Shown here: positions 47,721 to 58,000 of the stretch, in pieces
Numbering within the stretch: position 1 is the first letter of the stretch
Layout of the letters: the number at the start of each line of letters is the position of its first letter
Source: Eublepharis macularius
Taxonomy: Eukaryota; Chordata; Lepidosauria; Squamata; Eublepharidae
Direction of reading: 5' to 3'
Length of the DNA stretch: 64,000 bases
Assembly: GCF_028583425.1 (NCBI RefSeq)
Contig: NC_072801.1
Span: 14,032,001 to 14,096,000, forward strand
Notes under the pieces: model-generated
Seen by the model: the letters and a program-made list of their open reading frames with translations, nothing else
Database searches by the model: none
What the model was told of the DNA's origin: nothing
Translations under genes and position numbers: made by a program

Positions 47721-48049
47721 TGGAAGGAAGTTGTTCCGCTGAGAGACTGGTTTGCTACACGCAGGGAATCATTGGGGGCAGAGGAGGAGCACCTACGTAT
47801 GACTCCCCACCCCAGTCTGAAGTGCTGAAGAAGCCCAGACAAGAGTTGGTGTCTTCCATCCAAAATCCTGCCAAGAATTATCAGAGGACTGACTGAATCA
47901 CACACACAGTAACCCGCCCCCCCCCCCAAAAGGTCCCTTTTTTCTTTTTATTGTTTTCATTTATTCTTTCCTATTAATAATTATAAACAGAAACGGAAGG
48001 GAATCATTTTAAAATACATTTTTTTTCAAAAATCCCCTCCCTCATGAAC

Positions 48050-48620
48050 TGTTAGGGCTCAACTGCGCATGCTCACTGTTATCTCGGCGGCGAGTAAAGG
48101 GTTACGTGTCTCTAGAGGCGTGCGCGCGCCCCCTCCCCCTTCTGCCTATTGAACCCCGGGAAAAATAGGAACGGAAAGGGGGCGTGGCTCCTGTCCGCGT
48201 GTGCGTGCCACGGCGTCGCTGGCTCCTCCCACCCCCATCTCGGATTGGCTCGGCGCGCGCGTGCGCGTCCGGCTCTTTCGCTGTGCGGAGAGAGCTGGGC
48301 TGAGCGGCGCTTCCGGTGCTTGCGGGAGAAGCAGGAAGGGAAAGGGAGCGTGGGGCGGGGCGCTTGACGGTTGTCGGTTGTGGGCGGGGCAGTGGCAGTT
48401 CCCCTCCCCCCCGTTCCCGTGAGGAGGAAGCAGGCGAGCGAGGGAGGCGTTGGGCGGCGGTGTGGAGCGAGGGGTGGGGCTGTGAGGAAAGAAGGGGCGC
48501 CGCCTGAGAGCTGGGCCTTCGCTGTCTCGGCGGTGGGCTGGCAGACCTTTCCCACCCCATCCCCTGTGGGAGGCCGAGCGCTCTCCCCTCACCTGCCAGG
48601 CACTCCCGCCCACCCCTTAA
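48050..48620 (+). promoter_or_regulatory. XPO6: CpG island promoter of XPO6
   Basis: This is the only dense CpG cluster in the window, set in CpG-poor flanks. It holds an NRF1-like TGCGCATGC (about 48,066), a reversed CCAAT box ATTGG at 48,244-48,248, an ETS-type CTTCCGG at 48,310-48,316, and GC boxes (GGGGCGGGG near 48,354 and GGGCGGGG near 48,383). There is no convincing TATA box. This is the usual make-up of a housekeeping promoter with dispersed start sites. From the NF-Y and ETS positions I infer transcription starting around 48,300-48,400. Arginine- and proline-rich open frames on the minus strand here are a by-product of GC richness. Confidence 0.85.
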
Positions 48621-49015
48621 GGCTTTTGAGGCGCCCCTCCCCCGGAACTTCTTCCCCTTTTTCAGGGAACCCCGTTTTTATTCCCCATTTGGCATTTTGT
48701 ACACTATTTTTTGGTTGGGTGGAGAGAGAGTGCAGGTGGATTTGGAGAGAGAGGGTGTTCGCTTGTGCTGCTGAGCTTGTTCTCTGATGGGTTCCTGAAA
48801 CCAAAGGCCAGCGAGGGCATTGCCGTCCTGCCCTTTCTCAGGGAGGGGAGGATCTGGGGGAGCTTTAAAAAAAAAAGATTTGCCCAAATGGGGGAAGCAG
48901 GCCCTGGTAGGAAGCTCTTTCTTTCACCATGACATGAGGTGACAGGGGGGAGGGGGGGAAGAAAAAGCCAAACACCAAGAGCCAAATAATCCTGGAAGCC
49001 TCCTGAGTAGCCATG
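48320..49015 (+). other. XPO6: XPO6 exon 1: 5' UTR plus start codon
   Basis: The exon end is set by GCCATG|GTAAG, where the ATG at 49,013-49,015 is followed directly by a consensus donor. Exon 2 begins with GCA, so the spliced start reads GCC-ATG-G, a good Kozak context, and gives the exportin-6 N-terminus MASEEASLRALE. Only three coding bases therefore lie in exon 1. The 5' limit is inferred from the promoter motifs and could be off by a few hundred bases; an extra small 5' UTR intron cannot be excluded. Confidence 0.75.
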
Positions 49016-52000
49016 GTAAGTTTAAAAGGGGCATGGGGGGTCTTCTGATACATGGTTTGGAGGGTGGCTGGTTTTCTTTAAGTGTACTGATCTTGATGGG
49101 TATGTTAGCCTGTTTCTAGCAGGAGAAAAAAAAGTCCAGTAGCACCTATAAGACTAGCAAAATTTGTGGTCGGGTAGGAGCTTTTGTGAGTCACAGTTCA
49201 CTTCTTCAGATACAGCTAGAGGACAGATGGACTCACATTCTAGCTATATCTGAAGAAGTGAGTTGTGACGCACGAAAACTCCTACCCTACCACAGATGTT
49301 AGTCTTATAGGTGCTACTGGACTCTTGCTCTTTCCTACTGTGCTGATCTTAATAGTTTGCATTTATGTGCAGTGTGTTTTGAGCGTTCAGATGGGTGCTT
49401 TATTCATTTTCTCTAGCTGTCCATCAGTTCTGTAAGGTAGGCTGGTGGTATTAACTCCGTAACACAGATTGAGAAGAGGGAGGGCTGCCTAGTGAGCTTG
49501 TGCTCTTTGAAGCGTGAGAATTGAAGATCATGCTCTCAGCCCCCATGATGCACTTGCACAGCACAGACTCTGAGAAGCAGATGCCTTGTTGGTGGCTCCA
49601 AGGACACTTGATGAATTCAAAGCCCTACCAATAAGATGACTGGAGTGAACTTGCAGTTAAGAGCTGTGTAAAAAGAGCTGTTGCCAGAGATTGGTAACGT
49701 AACAAAGAGCCTCATATGTAGTGAGCTTTGTGGCTAAGAGTGTTCATTTTTCTTCCTGGTCTGCTGATGTCAGAGATGGCTGGCGATCCATGAAGCAGGC
49801 TGTTTCATAGAGAGCCTTAAGGGGGAGTGTTAGTACCTGCATTCAAAAGTCCAGAGAGCTACACAGCTCCTTGCTGAAGGATGGCTATGTGGCAGATTAA
49901 TTAGAGGCCAGAGTTTCTTGGTTGTTTTGCACATAACAGCTTGGCTGTGTGGGCTTCAATTCAAGCAAATTTTTGGCCAGTTCATGAATATCAGCTGTTT
50001 GCAGTGACTTGGTTGTTGTGAGTGTGCTCTTCTGACTACAGTAAGTGACCCTAAAGAAAGAGAATTATGCATGTTGTCACCCCAATATGCGGGATGCAGT
50101 TTGAAGAGATCCTAATGTTTTGAATCCTTACTGAGGAGTATAGGCTTTTTGGAGACTGGCAAGTGTATAAATGACATCAGGAGCTTGCGCATGCAGCTGG
50201 ATAAAAGTTTAGGCATTAATTTAATGCTTTAGAATTTTAGACAAGTGATGTGGGTAAATCTTTGGTGCTTTGTATAGGCAGGAATGCAGAATGTACCATC
50301 TGCAACCTGTCGTTTAGGTGATTGGTGGATCAGTATTCAGTTTTGAGCTACCAACTGGGAAACCATAGCCTTCCATCACACATCCTTTGTGGGCCACTTA
50401 GACAAGGGGGTGGCGGGGAGAGATAGGGTGGTCTGGTTTCTCAAGTCTGCTCCCATGAAACTTTAGGACTAGGGATGAATAGTGAATTCAGCCAGAAAAA
50501 TTTAAATTGCTCTTAGAAATTTATGGACATGGGAACATTTTGCACAAGCATGTGTATGTCTGCCATTTTAATCTGATGTTGAGTCCCCACAAACAGCATC
50601 TAAAGCCTGAGATTTTTGAAGCGCACCCCCCCCCCCATTTATGTAACAGCACTGCCAAGGATGAACTTGATGATGAGGATCATTTCCATATTTGCAGTTT
50701 TCTGGGGAAGCAAGGTCATTTATATACTCGGGTATTTCAGCATATCCAGGTAATGGGCTTCTCTGGCAAGCCATTTTATTTCAGTAGGTTCCACTGCTGC
50801 CTTCCCATCCTTTTAAAGCCTATCTAGCTTGTTGAAATTTTATTTTCTGACTTGTAATGTAGTTGCAGTGCCACACTTACAAGTAAGGATTGGCAAGGTG
50901 CAATGGAGGTAGGTGCCCTGTTGCTTACAAGTTGTGCTACTACGGCATGTCCCTCTAACACGATCTGTTCTGCCCATTACTAGAGTAGCTTTCCACTTGA
51001 GATTTTTTTCTTGCCAGTGCAGTAATTTTTTTAAAAAAGTTTATTTCTGCTGGCATGCTACAGCACAAGACCACTAATATGCAGCAAAGAAATTAGGCCT
51101 ACCGCTGTCTCCCTTCCTCACTGTTAATTTAAGTAGACACATTGGTTTTTCTGCTTAGCATGAATGCATGGTTGAAGTTGGTTGTCTTGGAAATGGAGTG
51201 CCCCCCCCCCTCCACTGCTGTGGCTGATCTCCTTGCCCAGCATCCTTTCCTACCGGTGCCTTGGGAGCTCTCATCAGCACCAGTGGAGTCAGTATTTGGG
51301 ACTGAGGGTGTCTTCCTGTTCAGCACAAGCCAGTGGCATAGCTGAATCAATCCATTCCTTCCATATACAGAGGGGAAACCTCCATAGCCTGTCCACACCT
51401 GTAACTGCAAGGGGTTGTTAGCTGGTCAGCCAGTTCTTGCTCTTTCAATAGTTGGATCCTTAGCAGAGAGTTTGCAAGGACTGTGACCTAGATCCGTGAG
51501 CTCTTACATCTTTGACTCTTACTCCAAGATAAAGGCAACATCGATCTTAAAGTAACTTGCTACTTATTCATGTTTATAGCATCTCTTTGTGATGGTTATG
51601 TATGGTGTATCTGCATGTTAGATTCTCCCTACTCCAGTCACATACAGACCTCATGTCAGTATTGCCTTCCATTTTCCCCTTTACCATGAGGGATGGGCAT
51701 TATGGGATTTTCATGGACTGTATAGCATTATATTAAGTGCCGTGTGGAAACCACAGTTAGAAATTCCATGGAACAACAAAGCCTCAGCACCACTGAATGC
51801 CCTAATATCCAGATTTCTGCATTGAAACAAAAATAATTACGTGCATAAGTAAAGAAGGGGAGGATCCTGGCTTGGGTAGTAGTAGTACATGCCTGAAGAA
51901 CCTCCAGACCTTGAGAGCTGATGTGGCATAGTTTCTAGAGTGCCAAACTAGGACCTGGGATAACCGAGTTAGAAACTCTGCTCTGCCGTATAAGCTTGCC

Positions 52001-55000
52001 CCCTGACCTTTAGGCTGCATGCATAAAAACATGATATTCAAGTCATGAGAAGTACTGGTTCCACTTTATTCCATACTGATCGGGCCTCGTCTAGTGTATT
52101 GCCTCCCGTTCTGGGCACTGCACTTTAAGAAGGATGAAGGACAAATCATAATGGGTTTGGAGAAAGGCAATGGAGATGCTCAGGGATCTGCATGACAAAT
52201 CCTTTGATGAAAATTTGGAGAAACTAGGGTTATGTAGCCTGGGGGAGGGCAAGATAAGAACGCAGTGACAAGATTGTAGTCTTCCAGTACCTGCAGAGAG
52301 CAAGCATGTGTTCTCTGCTGCTCGGGAAGTCAAGAATACAGTAGGCTTCTATGGGTTTGACAGTGGAACCAATTACTTGGGCAGGAATATCATGCAGTGT
52401 GCAAGGATTGGACTAGATGGCCCAACAAGGCCCCTTCTAGCTCTAGGATGCTGTGAAAGAACCTGTGGAGTGTGTCAGCAACACCACTGGAGCAGCCATA
52501 ACTGTGTCACGAGCATCTCTGGGATTTCTCAGAACTTCAGCTGAGGCTTCTGAGTGTGAAGGTCAGGAGCGGTAAACAGGCTCCCTAGGGGGCATCATCA
52601 TTCTTTGCTGTAATGGGAAATTGGGGATCATCATCCCCCATGTTTTTAAGTGATGCTTTCAGTTCACACCGTTCAGACAGGCCTGGTTGTTGCTCCCACA
52701 GAAACACACCCAAAGAATTCCATGCCAGGCAGGTCGTAGGAGATGAACTGGATGCAGAAAGGGCTCCCTTAGAATAAGAAGTCTGAAACCCACTGATGTA
52801 GACAGTTTATGTATGTGCACCTGGAGCGATGACTTCTTGTGAGGGTGGTACTGGATAAACAATGCACTTTGCAATCCAACAGTCTACACGTGTGAGATGC
52901 TTTTGGTGCTTAATAGCCATGAGGAGTTTTGTGCTGTGTCTTAAATGCTGACGGGTGGGAATGACCCTAGAGTATCGGGGGTATCCCCAGTTCAATCTAT
53001 TTGCTTTCCAATTAAAGCATTTTAGGAAGCAGGCCTGGGCAAGGCCCCTGGCAGAGACCTTGAGAACTAGTGCCTTGACAGTGTACGTTAGCTTGCATCA
53101 TTGATGCTTTCTGACTTGGCAGCACAGTGAGTCTGAGTTTCATAGCCTTGTAGGCCTTAGAAAGCTTACAGGGTTGGGAAAAGACAGAAGGGTTGAAGAA
53201 CCTGTTGACATTTGGTAGGAGGGAGTTGTACTGCATGCTGGTCTGGCTGTTTCTGGGTAAAGGTCAAGGTAGTCCCCTGTGCAAGCACCGAGTCATTACT
53301 GACCCATGGGGGGATGTCGCATCACGACATTTTCTTGGCAGACTTTTTACGGGGTGGTTTGCCATTGCCTTCTCCAGTCATCTACACTTTACCCCCAGGA
53401 AACTGGGTACTCATTTTACCGACCTCAGAAGGATGGAAGGCTGAGTCAACCTTGAGCCAGCTACCTAAACCCTGCTTCCGCCAGGATTGAACTCAGGTCA
53501 TGAGAAGAGCTTGGACTGCAGTACTGCAGCTTACCACTCTGCGCCACGGGGCTCTTTTATTTCTGGGTAATGTGTTCATATTTAGGTAGCTTTTCACTGC
53601 ATCCCACTGGTCTCCAGATCAATGACTGTCTTCTTTCCGTGCTAGTACTCAAAGGTTCAGCGATAGATAAGCTTGTACCAGAGCGATGTCGTTTTCCCCT
53701 GCCAATATGTGGGCAATGCAAGTCTGGCATTTGTTTTGAACAGAAGTTCTGTATGTATTGTGCAGGACTGGTTTGATTATGACACATCTTTAGGGAAGTG
53801 GCCAGAAAATGCATTTCTTAAGAAATGTACACAGGGAGAGGTAAGCGGACAAGTATCTTAGTCTGCCCATTCAGGATGTGTGCAAAATGAGGGAGCTATT
53901 CTCCCAAATGCTAAATTCACAATGACATATCCGCTGGCATATACCGCTTCAGTCCCTGCCTTGATATTGAATGTTTCAGTACTCCTTTTCCACAAGAAAT
54001 TAAATCCAACTTTGTTTGGTATTCCCTCAGTCATCTCTCCTTCCTGTCCAATGTTACTGTTGTGATTCTTATGTTGTTTGTATTTTAGCTATGGTTTTAA
54101 TGATGTGTTTATTGTTGGTTTTAGTGGTTTTTAAGTTGCAAGTTTATTGTGTGTGTTTTAATTTGTTATCCCCCTTGGTGGCCCTTAAGAGGAGAGAAAG
54201 GCGGTGTATACGTTTTGTAAAACAAAATAAAATTACAATAACTGTTAGCATCTTTGAGGAGGAATGCTTCTTTTTAAAAGAGTGATTTTTCATGTTTCAT
54301 GATCTTATGTATTAAAATATTTATAAACTCCACCCCCCCCCCCAAAGAAATTAGTTCAACATTCTGCATGGAAAAGCAAATGAATAAAGCCAGCCGACAA
54401 ATTGCTGAAGCAAGTCCATCAGAGCTAATTTGGAAAGGTTCTTTGAAACAGGCTGTGTTGTATCTGTTTCTGAAGGTGGTCCAAGAGGGTATGCGCTGAA
54501 TCCCTAGAGACAGCCTGGTCTACAACAGTGAGGAGGGGTTACAAAGAAGGCCTTGGCGTAGGCTGCCGCCGCGATTGCCCTCCCTGTGTGAGGGAGCACG
54601 GAGAAGAACGTAGTAATTGGGCAGGAGTAGAAGATCTCAGGACGTAATTCAGAGGTTTAATATTTAGATTAACGTATCTTTTTTGTTGCGATGGCAATGA
54701 GGCTTAAAGGTGATTGACTATATCTCTTCTGCCTGTTCAAACGCCTATCCTTTAGGTCCAGCTATTGAGTGTGAGTTGCAGAGCAGGGGGGCACAGCTGA
54801 CATTGTGAGAAAACTGCATGGCCTTTCTCTTGCTGTAAAAGCGAATGGCAGTGATCTCTACCCTGTGACCTGCCGTTTAGTCCTAGTCCTGTATCTTGAA
54901 ACTGCTGCCATATGATGCTCTAGTTCAGCAGAATTTATATGAAGCCTGGCAACTGGCTTTTCTCATGGCATGTATATAATTTTTTTTCACAGCGTAGGAC

Positions 55001-58000
55001 TTGATTTGTGCTATTGAGGATCTTCTGATTAGTTCTTACAAAGCAACCTCTTGCACTTGTGGTAAAAAACGAAAGCTCTGACAGCCAGCATTGTGTAGTG
55101 GTTAGAAATATTGGACTAGGGTGTCGGAGACCCAGTTCAAATATATATACTTTCCTTTGGGAGCTTGGTGGGTGGTCCTGGGTCATTCACACCCTCTTGG
55201 CCTGACCCACTCAAAGAGTTGTTGTGAGGATACCGTGGAGAAGAGGAGAAGGATTGAGCTGTTTGGGGGCCTGATTGGGAGGAAAAGTTACAAGTAAATG
55301 AAATAAAAAATAAATACATTCTGCATCTCTCTAGTTCCTGTTTGCTTCACAATTTCATTACTATTGCTTGATCAGAAAATAGGACACCAATGACTCGTTC
55401 AAAGATCCCTGTCATCTTCTGACCATACCTGGTTTCCCAGGTGATAGGCTACAGTGAAGAGGAATTTATTCTTGCTAGTCATGAAGCCTTGGGGGGTGGG
55501 GGCGGCATTTGGAAAGCTGGATGCCTCTGAAAATCAAATACTGTGCTAACTGAAAATAAAATTCTGTGCGAACTGCAAAATGCAGGAGAAATTATCTCTG
55601 GAACTTGGAGGGGTTATAGCAGGGATGGATAATGCATTTGGATTAGGCTGTAAATGTTTATTTTATTCAGACTGGCTGAATTAGACTCTTAATCATGGCT
55701 TTTGTTTCTTTTTTTATACCACCGCTCTCCCTGATCAGGAACCCAGAGCAGATCCGTATATGGAACTAGAAAATACATTTGGTATTAGCTTTTGGAAGCT
55801 TTCAAACCTTTCAACAGTTTGTATAATATAATGGTGATGGGCAGCTCTGTTATATAAGAGCAGCCCTTCTGAATCAGACTAGTAGTCCATTTAATCCAAC
55901 ATCCTGGCACCCATAGTAGCCAAACAGAAGCTCTTGGAAAGGGACAGGGGTTTTTTTCAGCTGGAACACGGTGGAACGGAGTTCCAGAACCTCTTGAAAA
56001 TGGTCACATGGCTGGTGGCCCCGCCCCCTGATCTCCAGACAGAGGGAAGTTTAGATTGCCCTCCGTGCCGGCGCAGAGGGCAATCTAAACTTCCCCCTCT
56101 CTGGAGATCAGGGGGCGGGGCCACCAGCCATGTGACCATTTTCGCCGAGGGCGATTTAAACTTTTAAAAACTCCCCCTTGTTCCAGCTGACCCAAAGTGA
56201 CGTCATTGTGCGGTCCTGGGAGCGTGCGCACACCTTGCGCGTGTGCATGCGGTACCAGGGGCACCACCTCCTGCCAAGAGTTGCCCGCCAAGAAGTGCCG
56301 GCAACCCACTGAGTTCCACCACCTCTTTTCCCAGAAATAAAGCCCTGGAAAGGGACATGGAGACCGAGGTGTCCCCCCCCCACGCCCCTCGATTGTTGCA
56401 CCCTGTTGGTATTCAGAGGTATTTTGCTTTGGACCATGGAAGTTCTACTTGGTCCACGTGGTCATGCTGCCGTTATGTGTACCTTTGGGGAGAGATCTCA
56501 AAGAAGGCTAAGCATACCGATGAGTCCATTTGTCGTAACTGGTGCTGGGTTATTTAAAAGGAATTAGAACCGGAAGTACAAGGTCAAATTTGTTTTTCAT
56601 CTTACTAATGAATTCAGGCATGCTCCTAGCACAGAAATAAGAATTGTTTAACTTCATCCAGTGATGGTTAAGTAAGTTCTAGGCAATAATAATCGGTTTG
56701 ATTTAGAACTGACATGTATTAAATCCAGAGAAAAGAGTATCCACAACACTGAAGTATTTGGGTTTGTTTAAAAACTCACCCGGCGTTGGAGAAACAATTG
56801 TAGAGGCAATTTGCTAAATGGAAGTTCAAAGCTACTCTATGTGATGTGTGTCTGTATATAGTAATGAGTGTGTGTCTAGTTTAATAAAGGCTATGAAGAG
56901 TGACACGGGCTTTTCACGATGCAGACACAATCTTTTAGCTATGGAGAAAATGCTGCTGCCATCTGGGGTGCCAAGGGAACATGGGCCCCAGTTCCCACTT
57001 ACCCCTTTTGTTTATTGCACTGGCTATTCCCAGGCTAGCCCATCCCACTGGGTTTGTTGCAAGAATAAAATGGTGGGCTTAGGGGATGCGCGCCAGCCAC
57101 AGCTTCTTGCAGAAGGGGTGGGGATGATCAAGTCACATCTTCTATTAGAAATAGTTGTTACTTTTGAGTTGAAGAGGTTCCCCCCCCCCCCCCGCGCTGT
57201 TGCAAAAGTTAACTGTGCATCTCCTAATAGACATGCTTATAGCGCTTACTTCCTGCGGCATTAAACACTTTGTGGGTTGCAGGGGGAGAGTTTGCTGTAT
57301 TTATTTCTCAGATTTAGTTACAATCAATATTCTGCACTGGAAGTAGAACTGTTAATTGAAGGCGACCAGGTTAATTGCTTGTGTTAACAACACAGAAAAT
57401 CACAACAGTCAGACCCTGAAAAACATCCACTTCCAAAGGACTTGCTTGTCTGAACAAAACCTTGCGATTGTCACTGCAGGTCCTTATGGAAAGCAGTGGT
57501 AGAAGAGAGAGAATGGACTCTGAAAAGGGGGGTGAGGGGGGAGCTGAAAGAATATTGAGGGCAAGGAGCCCCGGGAACCTGAAGGTATAAGGGGCCACAC
57601 TGGTTTTGAGCTTCTTCTGTTCTGTCTAATTCATGATCCTGTGAAAGAGATGGTCTTTATGGAACGAACTTTCTATTTTAAGCCTCTGAAGAGGGTCGGG
57701 GAAGATGAAAATACAGGATTCCGTTGCTAAGTTACAAGCACTTTCTAAGCCAGTCTTAATTCAGTTCGGCTAATGAGAATTTCTGAGTTCAGCTTGCAGG
57801 GGTGAAGGTGGTGAGCCTTCCTATCCAAACCTGGAGGGTCCACTTGGGGAAACGGGGTTTAGAAATTGGGCTTCTTTGCTTTAAAACTGTGTAGTGGCTT
57901 GTTTGAGGCAGAGACTCGTCTTTAGGAAAGCTGCTGGATGTTGTATCACTTGGGAGACTGACAATATCTTCCATACTTATGGTGGCAGGTAACCCGTTTA

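Larger units (their letters stand above)
44811..48049. other. Intergenic region upstream of the XPO6 promoter
   Basis: It contains a SINE (45,266-45,465), Penelope fragments (46,629-46,825) and the BovB tail (47,240-47,720). The rest, including 45,500-46,600, has no recognisable gene. Confidence 0.5.

Noticed and set aside
1..48000. SBK1, the neighbour of XPO6 in mammals
   Set aside because: No kinase motif (such as HRDIKPEN or DFG) is visible in any frame and no second CpG island is present, so the gene is probably outside the window.
48102..48613. Overlapping open frames of about 150 codons on the minus strand in the CpG island
   Set aside because: Rich in Arg, Pro, Ser and Ala, as expected from GC-rich DNA read in any frame; no family match, and the overlapping frames cannot all be real.
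9013..56347. Regularly recurring palindromes as a CRISPR-like array
   Set aside because: The spacing is irregular over tens of kilobases, each copy is flanked by its own 8-bp target duplication, and the genome is vertebrate.
57181..57194. Poly-C tracts (also near 42,228, 50,630 and 54,330) as regulatory elements
   Set aside because: Simple homopolymer runs common in this genome, with no associated motif.
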